Assembly: GCF_019966545.1 (NCBI RefSeq)
Contig: NZ_JAIMIC010000001.1
Location: 558,001-622,000 of the forward strand
DNA: 64,000 nucleotides
Direction of reading: 5' to 3'
From: Heliomarina baculiformis
GTDB taxonomy: Bacteria; Pseudomonadota; Alphaproteobacteria; Rhodobacterales; Rhodobacteraceae
The notes under the pieces are model-generated. The model was not told the DNA's origin and ran no database searches. It saw only the letters and a program-made list of their open reading frames with translations. A program made the translations under genes and the position numbers. Position 1 is the first letter of the stretch; the number at the start of each line of letters is the position of its first letter. Positions 25,508 to 36,296 of this stretch are shown in pieces.

Positions 25508-26263
25508 ATGAACGTCAAACCGGACTTTTCCAAACACGCCAATCAGGCAGAAACCGCCCCCGCCTTCCTCTCGGTCTGGGACGTGCACGCCTATTACGGC
25601 GAGAGCTACATCGTCCAAGGCGTCAACTTCAACGTTCACGAAGGCGAGATCCTCGCTCTTCTGGGCCGGAACGGTGCAGGCAAGACATCAACGCTGCGGG
25701 CGATTGCCCGGCTTGGCGATCCTGAAATCAAAAAGGGCGAGATCTGGCTGGACCACCAGCCGCTGCACAGCATGTCCAGCTATCAGGCGGCCACTGCCGG
25801 ACTAGGTCTCGTACCCGAGGATCGCCGGATCATCCCCGGCCTCACGGTCGAGGAAAACCTGCAATTAGCGCAGATTGCACCGCCGATCGGCTGGTCGATA
25901 GAACGGGTCTATGACCTGTTTCCCCGTCTCGGCGAACGTCGCCGACAGGAAGGTGTGACGCTTTCGGGCGGCGAACAACAGATGCTCGCAATCGCCCGGG
26001 CGCTTTGTCGCGACATCAAAGTCCTGCTTCTCGACGAACCCTACGAAGGTCTCGCCCCGGTGATCGTGGATGAAATCGAGAAAACCCTGATCACTATCAA
26101 GGAACTCGGCATCACCACGGTGATCGTCGAACAGAACGCCGTGCGGGCGCTGGAACTGGCTGACCGATCCGTTATCCTTGACACAGGCAGCGTCGTTTTC
26201 GACGGTTCCGCCGCCGAGGTTCTTCAGAACAAGGAACTGCGCGAGGAATATCTTGCCATCTGA
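25508..26263 (+). CDS. ABC transporter ATPase, LivF type
   Basis: 251 aa. Walker A GRNGAGKTS, canonical signature LSGGEQQMLAIARAL, Walker B VLLLDEPYEGLAP, and a conserved VEQNA in place of the H-loop histidine, as is usual in LivF. A short N-terminal extension (KPDFSKHANQAETAPAF) precedes the fold. Last gene of the importer operon, followed by a terminator at 26322-26347. Confidence 0.9.
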   Translation: MNVKPDFSKHANQAETAPAFLSVWDVHAYYGESYIVQGVNFNVHEGEILALLGRNGAGKTSTLRAIARLGDPEIKKGEIWLDHQPLHSMSSYQAATAGLGLVPEDRRIIPGLTVEENLQLAQIAPPIGWSIERVYDLFPRLGERRRQEGVTLSGGEQQMLAIARALCRDIKVLLLDEPYEGLAPVIVDEIEKTLITIKELGITTVIVEQNAVRALELADRSVILDTGSVVFDGSAAEVLQNKELREEYLAI

Positions 26264-26321
26264 ATTTGGTCATTCCTGCAGTGGCAGCAGGTTCGATTAA
26301 TAATCAAATCCATCTCATTTC

Positions 26322-26347
26322 GGCGTCCCTGGCGGGGCGCCATTTTC
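26322..26347 (+). terminator. terminator of the ABC importer operon
   Basis: GGCGTCCC pairs with GGGGCGCC (8 bp, one G-T, loop TGGC) followed by ATTTTCGTTT. Located 58 bp after the livF-type stop. Confidence 0.75.
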
Positions 26348-26416
26348 GTTTCGTTAACTCCCTGCGGTCAAAGTAACAAACGGGTGAGGGCTCCAAACCG
26401 ATGATGGAGCAATGAA

Positions 26417-26653
26417 ATGCAAATATCGTATGGCGTTCCTATCGTGGCCCCGCAGATTACGGGCCATCCCGCAGGCTTACCGGCTGACGCGCCACCGCCG
26501 GACACCGACAAGAAAGTGACTGAGGCTTCTGCCAAGTCAGAAAGCGACAGTGCCAGCTCGCGCGACACCTCCAGCGAGGAAAGCACGCCTCCAACCGCGA
26601 TGCAGCGGAAAATCATGGAGATACTGGAACAGCAGGCCGAAGAACTCACCTAG
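26417..26653 (+). CDS. small hypothetical protein, low-complexity
   Basis: 78 aa beginning MQISYGVPIVAPQITGHPAG with GGAG 8 nt upstream. The centre is low complexity, rich in Ser, Asp, Lys and Thr, probably disordered; the last 18 residues (AMQRKIMEILEQQAEELT) form an amphipathic helix. No membrane segment or signal peptide. I do not recognise it. Confidence 0.55.
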   Translation: MQISYGVPIVAPQITGHPAGLPADAPPPDTDKKVTEASAKSESDSASSRDTSSEESTPPTAMQRKIMEILEQQAEELT

Positions 26654-27058
26654 CGAATCTTTTCTATTTCTCTGTCATATTGCGGCCGAATGGCGACCCG
26701 GGCGTCACCCGTTTCCTTTATCACGCGCACAGGAACGGTGCCCCGGGTAGAATACATTAACCACTTAAGACGCCCAGGCTGACACCCTTGGCCGTCACAC
26801 GCATGTCTCGGATCTCGACCGGGACGAATGGTTAACACGCCCGCCCGCAAGGAAATTCTCGCCCGAACTGTCCCGACGCCACAGGCGCGAGCGGGCCTTT
26901 TCCGGCTGGAAACCCCCTGCCCTGAAATGCGCGAATTCATGGTTGCGCAAACTTATTCCGGGCCAAGGACGCTTTTCACCCCTTTGGTCATGCCCTATAA
27001 GCGGGCATCAGTGAAAGGCCCGCGCCAGACAGGCCGTGCAGAACCGGTCGAGGAAACC
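26654..27058. other. 405-bp gap before accB: no gene supported
   Basis: Open frames here (a 96-codon one at 26650-26940 on the minus strand, and an upstream extension of accB) lack ribosome sites and family resemblance. The end contains a 6-bp hairpin ATGCCC...GGGCAT (26990-27008) whose loop carries TATAAG, which could be the accB -10; a -35 is not clear. I see no aroQ gene, often found before accB in proteobacteria. Confidence 0.5.
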
Positions 27059-27559
27059 ATGACAGAACAGAAACACGACTCGGACGTGGCGTTTATCAAA
27101 GCCCTCGCGGAATTGCTCCGTGAAAACGATCTGACCGAGCTACAAGTAAAACGCGAATACGGCGAAGACGATGCCCTGAACGTGCGCGTCAGCCGTATGC
27201 AACCGGCTCCCGCCGCCGTTGCCGCTCCTGCGCCGGCACCCATCGCGGCTCCGGCCAGTGCATCCGCTGCTGCACCGGCTGCAGCTCCTGCCGCCCCCGA
27301 AGCAAGCGAAGATCCCGCAAGCCATCCGGGCGCGGTAACCTCGCCCATGGTCGGTACGGTCTACATGCAGCCCGAACCCGGTGCGCCCGCATTCATCAGC
27401 GTCGGCGCAAGCGTTTCCGAAGGCGACACCCTGCTGATCGTCGAAGCCATGAAAACGATGAATCATATCCCCGCGCCCCGCGCCGGTACGATCAAGCGCA
27501 TCCTCGTCGAGGACGGCGCCGCGATCGAATATGGAACCCCCCTTGTGATTATCGAATAA
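27059..27559 (+). CDS. accB: acetyl-CoA carboxylase biotin carboxyl carrier protein
   Basis: 166 aa. Residues 1-45 are the conserved N-terminal domain ([22 protein letters not shown]), 48-85 a flexible Ala/Pro linker, and 90-166 the biotinyl domain with [10 protein letters not shown]; Lys132 carries biotin. It shuttles carboxyl groups from AccC to the AccAD transferase in fatty acid synthesis. ATG at 27059 has a GAGGAAA site. It precedes accC by 9 bp. Confidence 0.96.
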   Translation: MTEQKHDSDVAFIKALAELLRENDLTELQVKREYGEDDALNVRVSRMQPAPAAVAAPAPAPIAAPASASAAAPAAAPAAPEASEDPASHPGAVTSPMVGTVYMQPEPGAPAFISVGASVSEGDTLLIVEAMKTMNHIPAPRAGTIKRILVEDGAAIEYGTPLVIIE

Positions 27560-27568
27560 GGCATTCAG

Positions 27569-28921
27569 ATGTTTGATAAAATCCTGATTGCCAACCGCGG
27601 AGAAATCGCCCTTCGCGTGGTACGTGCCGCCCGCGAAATGGGGATTGCCACCGTCGCGGTGCATTCGACCGCCGACAGCGACGCGATGCATGTGCGCATG
27701 GCCGATGAATCGATCTGCATCGGCCCCCCGCCCAGCCCGCAAAGTTATCTCTCGATCCCGGCGATCATGTCTGCCTGCGAAATCACGGGCGCCCAGGCGA
27801 TCCACCCCGGCTATGGGTTTCTCTCCGAGAACGCCAATTTCGTGCAGATCGTCGAAGACCACGACATCGCTTTTATCGGCCCGACCGCCGAGCATATCCG
27901 CATCATGGGCGACAAGATCACCGCCAAGGACACGATGAAGGCGCTCGGCGTGCCTTGCGTACCCGGCAGTGAGGGCGGCGTTCCCGATCTTGCGACCGCC
28001 AAGAAGATCGGCGACGAAATCGGTTACCCGGTTATTATCAAGGCGACAGCCGGTGGCGGCGGCAAGGGCATGAAAGTGGCACAAAGCGCCGCTGACATGG
28101 AACGCGCTTTTCAGACCGCCCGCGCCGAAGGCAAATCGAACTTCGGCAATGACGAAGTTTACATCGAGAAATACCTGACGACACCGCGCCACATCGAAAT
28201 TCAGGTTTTCGGCGACGGCAAGGGCAAGGCTGTGCACCTTGGCGAACGTGACTGTTCGCTGCAGCGTCGCCACCAAAAGGTTTTCGAAGAAGCCCCTGGT
28301 CCCACTATCACCGCCGAAGAACGCGCGCGCATCGGCAAGGTCTGCGCCGATGCGGTGGCCAAGATCAACTATGCCGGCGCGGGCACAATCGAATTCCTCT
28401 ATGAGAACGGTGAATTCTACTTCATCGAAATGAATACCAGGCTTCAGGTCGAACACCCGGTGACCGAGGCGATCTTTGGGGTCGACCTTGTACGCGAACA
28501 GATCCGCGTGGCCGCCGGACTGCCGATGTCCTTCACGCAGGACGACCTCAAGATCAACGGCCATGCGATCGAAGTGCGTATCAACGCCGAGCGGCTTCCG
28601 AACTTTTCGCCCTGCCCGGGCAAGATCACCCAGTATCACTCGCCGGGTGGCCTTGGGGTCCGGATCGATTCAGCGCTCTACGATGGCTATTCGATCCCGC
28701 CCTATTACGATAGCCTGATCGGCAAGCTGATCGTGCATGGTCGTGACCGTCCCGAGGCGCTGGCCCGTCTGAACCGTGCCCTGTCCGAGCTTATCGTGGA
28801 TGGCGTCGACACGACGATCCCGCTGTTCAATGCCCTTCTCGAGGACGCAGACATCCACAAGGGCAGCTACAACATCCACTGGCTGGAACATTGGCTGGAG
28901 ACGAAACTCGCCGACGGGTAA
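27569..28921 (+). CDS. accC: acetyl-CoA carboxylase, biotin carboxylase subunit
   Basis: 450 aa, standard length. N-terminal [23 protein letters not shown]-grasp glycine loop [23 protein letters not shown], and the catalytic [16 protein letters not shown] are all present, followed by the C-terminal domain. It carboxylates the biotin of AccB using ATP and bicarbonate. Forms the usual accBC operon. Confidence 0.97.
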   Translation: MFDKILIANRGEIALRVVRAAREMGIATVAVHSTADSDAMHVRMADESICIGPPPSPQSYLSIPAIMSACEITGAQAIHPGYGFLSENANFVQIVEDHDIAFIGPTAEHIRIMGDKITAKDTMKALGVPCVPGSEGGVPDLATAKKIGDEIGYPVIIKATAGGGGKGMKVAQSAADMERAFQTARAEGKSNFGNDEVYIEKYLTTPRHIEIQVFGDGKGKAVHLGERDCSLQRRHQKVFEEAPGPTITAEERARIGKVCADAVAKINYAGAGTIEFLYENGEFYFIEMNTRLQVEHPVTEAIFGVDLVREQIRVAAGLPMSFTQDDLKINGHAIEVRINAERLPNFSPCPGKITQYHSPGGLGVRIDSALYDGYSIPPYYDSLIGKLIVHGRDRPEALARLNRALSELIVDGVDTTIPLFNALLEDADIHKGSYNIHWLEHWLETKLADG

Positions 28922-28966
28922 TCACGATATCACCCGTATTGGGCTGCATCTGGTACCTGTCCAACC

Positions 28967-29599
28967 ATGAGACTGACTCCGGAACTCCTTCTTGAAGGCT
29001 ATTCCATCGGTATCTTCCCCATGGCCGAGCATAGGGAAGATACCGACGTCTTCTGGGTCGACCCCAAACGTCGCGGCATCATCCCGCTTGACGGCTTCCG
29101 GATTTCCCGCTCGCTCGCACGCAAGATGCGCCGCACCCCTTTTCGGATCTCGACGGATGAGGATTTCGCCGGGGTGGTCGATGGCTGCGCGGATCGGGCT
29201 GAAACATGGATAAATGCCGACATCCGAGAGCAATATCTCACCCTTCACCGCAACAACAACGCGCATTCAGTTGAAGTATGGGAAGATCAGGAGCTTGTCG
29301 GAGGAGTCTACGGGGTGGTTCTTGGCTCAGCCTTCTTTGGCGAAAGCATGTTTTCCCGACGAACAGACGCATCAAAGATCGCGCTTGCCTATCTCGTGGA
29401 CCGGTTGCGCGAGGGGGGGTTCACGCTGTTCGATACGCAGTTCAGCACCGCGCATCTTGCGTCGCTTGGCGGGCAGGAAATCAGCCGCGCCGCCTATCAC
29501 CGGATGCTAAGAGACGCTGTGCGCCGCGAGGCGGATTTCACCGCCCCCCAAACTCCGTCCGCTCAGGACGTGATACAGCGCAATACCCAGATGTCGTAA
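28967..29599 (+). CDS. aat: leucyl/phenylalanyl-tRNA-protein transferase
   Basis: 210 aa with family blocks LLLEGYSIGIFPMAEH, FWVDPKRRGIIPL, NAHSVEVWEDQELVGGVYGV and FGESMFSR. It adds Leu or Phe to proteins with N-terminal Arg/Lys, feeding the N-end rule pathway to ClpAP; clpX and clpP lie a few kb on. The accC-aat order is common in alphaproteobacteria. Its last 37 bp overlap the convergent DUF2155 gene. Confidence 0.95.
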   Translation: MRLTPELLLEGYSIGIFPMAEHREDTDVFWVDPKRRGIIPLDGFRISRSLARKMRRTPFRISTDEDFAGVVDGCADRAETWINADIREQYLTLHRNNNAHSVEVWEDQELVGGVYGVVLGSAFFGESMFSRRTDASKIALAYLVDRLREGGFTLFDTQFSTAHLASLGGQEISRAAYHRMLRDAVRREADFTAPQTPSAQDVIQRNTQMS

Positions 29600-29934
29600 C
29601 GGCTGTGATCCAGCGCATTCAGCGCCGGCGCAGATGCAATCATCCAGCCCCGAAACGCGACGCTGGCTTTTTCGGGCTCGTGGATCGTCAGATAGGCATA
29701 GGCATCGCCGGTCGGGTTATCCGTCGGGTAACGACAATCAGAAAGCTCGACTTCCAACCCGAAAACGGCGCGACCGCCCCCGGAATAGATTTCGACATCG
29801 ACCGTCTGGCCATTGACCTTGTCGAGCCCGCGCAGAACGGCCCCTTGCCCCGAGGTGACCTGAACCCGATCCTGAAGATGGGCCTCGCCCGGCAGCACAA
29901 ATGCCAGAAGCGCAGCGGCGATAAGTCGGGTCAC
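29563..29934 (-). CDS. DUF2155 family secreted protein
   Basis: 123 aa with a signal peptide (MTRLIAAALLAFVLPGEAH). The DUF2155 core is clear: AVLRGLDKVNGQTVDVEI, ELSDCRYPTDNPTGDAYAYL and FRGWMIASAPALNALDH. This periplasmic family is nearly confined to alphaproteobacteria and sits next to mlaD-like and NDUFA12 genes, as here; its role is unknown. The start abuts the mlaD-like stop. The 3' end overlaps aat by 37 bp. Confidence 0.88.
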   Translation of the reverse strand: MTRLIAAALLAFVLPGEAHLQDRVQVTSGQGAVLRGLDKVNGQTVDVEIYSGGGRAVFGLEVELSDCRYPTDNPTGDAYAYLTIHEPEKASVAFRGWMIASAPALNALDHSRYDIWVLRCITS

Positions 29935-30392
29935 TATTCCGAGTCCCCTCCGCTGCCGGCAACGAACTGCACGAGCAGCGAGATCAGGCTTACAGCACCC
30001 TGAGTATCCTCAATTTCATCACCCGGCGCGAAATAGTCGAGCGAACCGCCCGGATTGATCTCGACGAAATTGCCGCCCAGCAGCCCCTCTGAGGCAACAA
30101 TGGCCGCGCTGTCATCGGGGATTTCAATACCTTCCCGCACAGAGATGGTCGTCACGGCGCGGTAGGTCTGCGTATCCAGTTCGACGCCGGACACGGCTCC
30201 GATCTTCACCCCGGCAAGACGCACATCGGTTCCGACCGAAACGCCTTCGAGCGAACGGAACGAAGCGGTGAGATCATAGCCGGAAGTGGACGTGCCAAGA
30301 CCGGTTGTCTGGGTCGCATAAAGCGCGAATGCGGCAGCAGCCGCGAGAACGACGCCGCCCGTCACGACTTCGGTGATGTTGTAGCTTGCCAT
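29934..30392 (-). CDS. MlaD-like MCE domain protein
   Basis: 152 aa: an N-terminal membrane helix (EVVTGGVVLAAAAAFALYATQ), then one MCE domain (YDLTASFRSLEGVSVGTDVRLAGVKIGAVSG; VSEGLLGGNFVEINPGG). In E. coli, MlaD forms a hexamer in the inner membrane that passes phospholipids in outer membrane asymmetry maintenance. The MlaE/F partners are not adjacent, so they must be encoded elsewhere. Confidence 0.9.
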   Translation of the reverse strand: MASYNITEVVTGGVVLAAAAAFALYATQTTGLGTSTSGYDLTASFRSLEGVSVGTDVRLAGVKIGAVSGVELDTQTYRAVTTISVREGIEIPDDSAAIVASEGLLGGNFVEINPGGSLDYFAPGDEIEDTQGAVSLISLLVQFVAGSGGDSE

Positions 30393-30411
30393 GTTATGCT
30401 CCGTCAGGGCG

Positions 30412-30795
30412 TTATTCGGGGCTCCAGGCCTCGTAGTCCTTGCGCTCTACCGGGTTCATGCGGCGGATCGAACCAGCAGGCGCATAGGCCAGATCGGTGC
30501 CGGTCAGGTTTTCCTGGTGCGGCTTTTCCCAGACCTTGTGAACAAGGGGTTTATCGGTCGGTGGCTGCTTCCACGTCCGGTGCAGCCATCCATGCCAGTC
30601 CGGATCAACCCGGCTGGCTTCGATCTCACCATTGAAGATGACCCAGCGCTTGGTGTCGTCGACGTTACGGTAGAACACGTTCCCCTGCGAATCTTCGCCC
30701 ACCTTGACGCCCTTGCGCCAGGTAAAGATCTGGGTGTTGAGTGTCTGTCCGTTCCACCAGGTCACGGCCCGCAGCAAAGTATTCAGGATTCCCAT
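30412..30795 (-). CDS. NADH:ubiquinone oxidoreductase subunit NDUFA12
   Basis: 127 aa. [20 protein letters not shown], then [22 protein letters not shown] and a C-terminal [14 protein letters not shown] identify the B17.2/NDUFA12 accessory subunit of complex I, found in mitochondria and alphaproteobacteria. It helps assemble the peripheral arm. I start at the ATG at 30795, preceded by GGAG; the frame runs 36 codons further without support. Confidence 0.93.
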   Translation of the reverse strand: MGILNTLLRAVTWWNGQTLNTQIFTWRKGVKVGEDSQGNVFYRNVDDTKRWVIFNGEIEASRVDPDWHGWLHRTWKQPPTDKPLVHKVWEKPHQENLTGTDLAYAPAGSIRRMNPVERKDYEAWSPE

Positions 30796-30963
30796 AGGCA
30801 TCTCCGTAGGTCTTTCCGTGATATGGCTCAATTTACCGCCGAGGTCCAGAGAATAGCCCCGTTCCAGCCAAGAGGACGCACCCTGTGGCAAGGCTTGGCC
30901 CAAGCAAGGTAAGCAAACGTTAAAGCTTCTTCGCTGCTGTCGTTTTCGACTCGCAAAAGCAGC

Positions 30964-31332
30964 CTAGCTTTCCCCCGGCAAAAGTGCGGTCACCTCGATT
31001 TCGATCCGGTATTTCGGATCGATCAACCCGCATTCGATCATGGTCGCCACGGGCGGATTGTCTCCGAATACTTCGCGCAGCACGGGCCAGCAGGGTTCGA
31101 ATTCTTCGCGATCCGGCAACATGTATGTAACACGCAGCACGTCGGCAAAAGAAGCACCCGCTTCGGCCAAGGCGCGCTCAATGATGTTCAGCGCATCGCG
31201 ACACTGGGCAACGACGTCATCTCCCTGCCCCACCGTGCCCGCGACATGAACAAGGCCGCCAGCGACGACGGCCCTGCAATATCCGACTTTGGATTCAAAT
31301 GCCCCGCCAGAATGTATCCGCCGGATGGACAT
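30964..31332 (-). CDS. RidA family protein (second copy)
   Basis: 122 aa with the RidA fold: SKVGYCRAVVAGGLVHVAGTVGQ, a middle DALNIIERALAEAGASFADVLRV helix, and C-terminal PVATMIECGLIDPKYRIEIEV. It begins 3 bp after the clpX stop, so it is the distal gene of the clpX transcript. It differs clearly from the first copy at 2485-2883 and from classical RidA; substrate unknown. Confidence 0.87.
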   Translation of the reverse strand: MSIRRIHSGGAFESKVGYCRAVVAGGLVHVAGTVGQGDDVVAQCRDALNIIERALAEAGASFADVLRVTYMLPDREEFEPCWPVLREVFGDNPPVATMIECGLIDPKYRIEIEVTALLPGES

Positions 31333-31335
31333 TTC

Positions 31336-32604
<1,269 letters not shown>

Positions 32605-32761
32605 ACTATACCTTTCGGCTTCGATAGATCATCGTCGCGCCCCGAGTTCGGGACAGGTCCACCCACTTCGCATCCAGCTTAGGACAGCCAACCGGGCACC
32701 ACAATCGCAAATTATGTCGCTCGCGGGCCGGTGTTTCCGAGTGCGTCAAAAAGCGACGATA

Positions 32762-33391
32762 TTAACTTTTGGCCTCTGCGGCCTCTTCCCGGCTCTCCAC
32801 GATCTCATCGATATGTCCCCATTCCTTGGCTTCTTCAGGGGACATGAAATTGTCGCGGTCGAGCGCCTTTTCCACTGCTTTCTTGGTCTGACCCGTATGC
32901 TTGACGTAGATGTCGTACAACCGATCCTTTAGTTTCTGTGTCTCGGCCGCGTGGATCATGATATCCGATGCCTGGCCCTGATAGCCGCCCGACGGCTGGT
33001 GCACCATGATACGGCTGTTGGGCAGCGAGAAGCGCATACCCGGCGCACCACCGGCAAGAAGAACGGATCCCATCGAGGCTGCCTGACCGATGCAAAGGGT
33101 TGAAACCTTTGGCTTAATGTATTGCATCGTATCGTAAATCGACAGGCCTGAGGTCACCACACCGCCCGGTGAGTTAATGTATAGGCTGATTTCCTTCGAC
33201 GGGTTCTCTGCCTCGAGATGCAGCAGCTGCGCAACGACCAGATGGCTCATCCCGTCGTGGATAGGCCCGTTGATAAAGATGATCCGCTCCTTCAGCAGGC
33301 GCGAAAAAATATCATAGGCACGTTCGCCGCGGCTGGTCTGCTCAACCACCATCGGGACGAGGTTCATGTAGGTGTTAACGGGATCGAACAT
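32762..33391 (-). CDS. clpP: ATP-dependent Clp protease proteolytic subunit
   Basis: 209 aa. Catalytic Ser106 (GQAASMGS), His131 (MVHQPSGG) and Asp180 (ALDRDNFMS) are all in place. Forms the 14-mer chamber that works with ClpX encoded just downstream. A short propeptide is expected at the N terminus. Confidence 0.97.
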   Translation of the reverse strand: MFDPVNTYMNLVPMVVEQTSRGERAYDIFSRLLKERIIFINGPIHDGMSHLVVAQLLHLEAENPSKEISLYINSPGGVVTSGLSIYDTMQYIKPKVSTLCIGQAASMGSVLLAGGAPGMRFSLPNSRIMVHQPSGGYQGQASDIMIHAAETQKLKDRLYDIYVKHTGQTKKAVEKALDRDNFMSPEEAKEWGHIDEIVESREEAAEAKS

Positions 33392-33562
33392 TTCGGTCTG
33401 CCTCTATTTATGGATCAAGCGGGAGGATACCCGACGAAGCGTCACACGAGTCTTATGCTCGCCCTGAGGGGCCTGCAAGGGGGCGCGCGTTTTCTGTTCT
33501 CCTGCGTTCGGATCAACGCATAGCTGTATGACTGCATGGTTAATTAGGTTCACGCAGAGGAC

Positions 33563-33591
33563 ACAATTATATTACTTACGCGAAATTGTGC
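33563..33591. repeat. inverted repeat upstream of clpP
   Basis: CACAATT (33563-33569), 15-nt spacer, AATTGTG (33585-33591), a perfect 7-bp inverted repeat about 170 bp before the clpP start. It could be an operator for clpP or a structure after soxB. No sigma-32 promoter is obvious. Confidence 0.4.
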
Positions 33592-33644
33592 CGCCTGAAC
33601 GGTCGCAAGACGGGCCAATCGCGCAGAATCGCCCTCCTGTCGGT

Positions 33645-35342
33645 CTATCCGCCCGTGACTTTCACATTGTCCCTGTCAGCGACATGGACCGTACCTTGCC
33701 CGGCGATATGATTTTCGACCACATTCCAGATCGGTGGACCTTCGGTGCCCTCGTTCACGCTGGCCCATCCTGCGACCACATAGGATTTCTCCGGGTCGAT
33801 CGCCTCACCGGTGCTCAACAGGGTGAGGTCGGAGATCCGCTCTCCCTGTGGTTTGGAAATATCGATGGCATAGGACAGCCCCCCGGTCCGCACCATGTCA
33901 CCGCCCTGCTGGTAATACGGATCTGGGTTAAAGATGTTGTCGGCCACATCCTCGAGCACGACCTTCAGGAATTCGCCGGTCATCTCGCTGCGATAGGCCT
34001 CGGGATAGCTCATCGAGGTGACGTTCCAGATATCTTCCCGCGTGATGTCCTGCCCGGGGATCAGGCTTGGCCCCCAGCGTACGCCGGGGCTCAGCGCGAT
34101 CTGGGCATCGCGCTCGGACAGAAGCGCGTCACAGATCAGATCGTCCCACGAGCCGTTGAAGTTGCCTCTCCGGTACAGCAGCGAGTCGGTTTGCCCGATC
34201 ACTTCGCGCAACTCGGGTTCAAAAGGCGCACGCTGTTCATCGATCAGCCGCGCCATCTCTGGATCGGGCGTAACGACGTCGGAAAAGATAGGGATCAACT
34301 TGTGGCGAAATCCCATCATCTGGCCGTCGCGCACGTTGAGATCAACGCGGCTTACGAATTTCCCGTTAGAACCGGAGGCGATCAGGATGGTGTCGCCCAC
34401 CAGCACCGGTTCGGGTAACGCATCATGAGTATGACCGGTCAGGATCACGTCGATCCCCTTCACGATGCCGGCCATTTTCTTGTCCACGTCAAAGCCGTTG
34501 TGCGACAGGCAAACCACAAGTCCCGCCCCTTGCGCCCGTACCTCGTCGACGATTTCCTGCATGTGTTCGTCACGAATGCCAAACGAATACTCGGGGAACA
34601 TCCAGCCCGGATTGGCAATTGGCGTGTAAGGAAAGGCCTGCCCGATCACGGCAATCTTGATGCCGCCGCGCTCGAAAAATTCGTAAGGTTTGAACAGTTC
34701 GGCCGGTTCGTCCCATTCCGCATCGAAAATGTTCTGGCCCAGCGCCGCGAAAGGCAGGCCGCTGACCAGTTCCTGAATGCGGTCGCTGCCCAGCGTGAAT
34801 TCCCAATGAAAGGTCATCGCGTCAGGCCGCAGGGCGTTCATCACGTTGACCATGTCCTGGCCCGCCGTGTGATGGCAGGTGTAGGACCCGTGCCAGGTAT
34901 CGCCTCCGTCCAGCAGCAGGGCCTCGGGACGGTCGGCACGGATGCTGTTGGTTACGGTCGCCACCCGGTCCAGCCCCCCCATCCGGCCATAGCCTTTGGC
35001 CAGCGCGGTAAAGTCATCATAGGTCAGGGCGTAGTTCGAGGGGCTGCCATCCACGATACCGTAAAGCGCGCGAAAAGCGGCACCCGTCACATGCGGCACC
35101 TCGCCCCGGTTCGGGCCGACACCGATGTTCACCTCGGGTTCGCGGAAATAGATCGGCTTTAGCTGGGCATGGATATCGGTCACATGGATCAGCGTGACAT
35201 TGCCGAAGCTGTCGAAATCCAGCAATTGATCCTGCGTCAGCGCCTGCTGCGCGGACAGCCGCGACCAGTTGCCAAAGCCCGAGCCGCCGATCAACGCCGA
35301 AGCAGCCATCGACGCCTGCAGGAAATCTCGTCGTGAAATCAT
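33645..35342 (-). CDS. soxB: thiosulfohydrolase SoxB
   Basis: 565 aa. Tat signal (SRRDFLQASMAASALIGG), metallophosphoesterase domain with IHVTDIHAQLKP, LDGGDTWHGSY, CLSHNGFD and GHTHDALPEP for the dimanganese site, and a 5'-nucleotidase C-terminal domain. It releases sulfate from the SoxY-bound sulfur chain in the periplasm. Last gene of soxVWXYZAB here; soxCD do not follow, the next gene being clpP. Confidence 0.97.
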   Translation of the reverse strand: MISRRDFLQASMAASALIGGSGFGNWSRLSAQQALTQDQLLDFDSFGNVTLIHVTDIHAQLKPIYFREPEVNIGVGPNRGEVPHVTGAAFRALYGIVDGSPSNYALTYDDFTALAKGYGRMGGLDRVATVTNSIRADRPEALLLDGGDTWHGSYTCHHTAGQDMVNVMNALRPDAMTFHWEFTLGSDRIQELVSGLPFAALGQNIFDAEWDEPAELFKPYEFFERGGIKIAVIGQAFPYTPIANPGWMFPEYSFGIRDEHMQEIVDEVRAQGAGLVVCLSHNGFDVDKKMAGIVKGIDVILTGHTHDALPEPVLVGDTILIASGSNGKFVSRVDLNVRDGQMMGFRHKLIPIFSDVVTPDPEMARLIDEQRAPFEPELREVIGQTDSLLYRRGNFNGSWDDLICDALLSERDAQIALSPGVRWGPSLIPGQDITREDIWNVTSMSYPEAYRSEMTGEFLKVVLEDVADNIFNPDPYYQQGGDMVRTGGLSYAIDISKPQGERISDLTLLSTGEAIDPEKSYVVAGWASVNEGTEGPPIWNVVENHIAGQGTVHVADRDNVKVTGG

Positions 35343-35411
35343 AAAATTACTCCCGTCGCGCCCGCTCAGGGCGGCACAAAACCGCCCCGCCGCGTCACGA
35401 CGGGGACGTGA

Positions 35412-36266
35412 TCAGTTACGCACCGAAGGCGCTTCGACCGACAGACCGTTGCCGCGGCTCGCCACGTAAAGCTCGAGAGCGATGAACTCTTCGCTGCCGG
35501 GGTTGAAGGTCTCGGCCCGCGTGTCGCGCACGCAGCCCTTGAACCGCGCATGTGCCGTGTTCAGCTTGGTATTCTTGAGCCGATACACGGGGAAGCCGTT
35601 GACCTGCCCCTGGCTCAGATGGTCGGCACGGATCATGTTGCCATAATTATCTTCGTGGCAATTGGCGCAGCTCAGTTCCAACTGGCCAAAGCGCGTGTAG
35701 TACAGCTCTTTACCCTTGGCCCACATGGACTGGGCCGGCCCGTCAATGGCCACATCCACCGGCATCCCGCGCGACGGCACGCTGATCAGCGCCTCCATCG
35801 ATGCCATCTTGCCGCTGGTATAGCCCCAGGGTTCGGCGCCCATCTGCTCGGTCCGGCAGGCGTTGATCTGCGTGACCAACGTGCGCACTTCGCCCGCTTC
35901 CTCGTTCCACTTGGGATAGACCGCCCGCACGCCCTTCATCGACTCCATCACGTCGCCATGACAGGAAGAGCAGGATTTTTCCGCCGAGCCTTCGACCTTG
36001 TCCCAGGCATCCATCGCCTGATCGACAAAGACAAAAGCCGGGTTGTCGAAATCGTCCATCTGAAGGGACTGGGTTTCATCGGTGCGAAATGTCCACCCCG
36101 AATAGATCGTATCTAGGCCTTCCAGATGCGACGGCGCGGCTGTCTCGGTGACCATCTCGATCTCGTCGTTGACCACCAGCTTGGCGTCTTCATCCGCCTT
36201 GGCAGGTGCACTCAGCGCGATCAAAAAAGACGATGCAATCGCCGTCAGTGGATAAATATTCTTCAT
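35412..36266 (-). CDS. soxA: diheme cytochrome SoxA
   Basis: 284 aa with a signal peptide (MKNIYPLTAIASSFLIALSAPAKA). Two CxxCH heme sites (CSSCH and CANCH) and the active-site cysteine in FKGCVRDTRAE identify SoxA, the catalytic half of SoxAX that conjugates thiosulfate to SoxY. Both heme sites are present (some SoxA proteins have one). Lies between soxZ and soxB. Confidence 0.97.
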   Translation of the reverse strand: MKNIYPLTAIASSFLIALSAPAKADEDAKLVVNDEIEMVTETAAPSHLEGLDTIYSGWTFRTDETQSLQMDDFDNPAFVFVDQAMDAWDKVEGSAEKSCSSCHGDVMESMKGVRAVYPKWNEEAGEVRTLVTQINACRTEQMGAEPWGYTSGKMASMEALISVPSRGMPVDVAIDGPAQSMWAKGKELYYTRFGQLELSCANCHEDNYGNMIRADHLSQGQVNGFPVYRLKNTKLNTAHARFKGCVRDTRAETFNPGSEEFIALELYVASRGNGLSVEAPSVRN

Positions 36267-36296
36267 CTTGCCCTCCCGCCGGACCGGTGAACCGGA

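Noticed and set aside
26650-26940. 96-codon minus-strand frame between a small gene and accB
   Set aside because: No ribosome site, Arg-rich composition typical of out-of-frame GC-rich DNA, no family likeness.
27140-28639. 499-codon minus-strand frame
   Set aside because: Antisense to accB and accC; no domain pattern.
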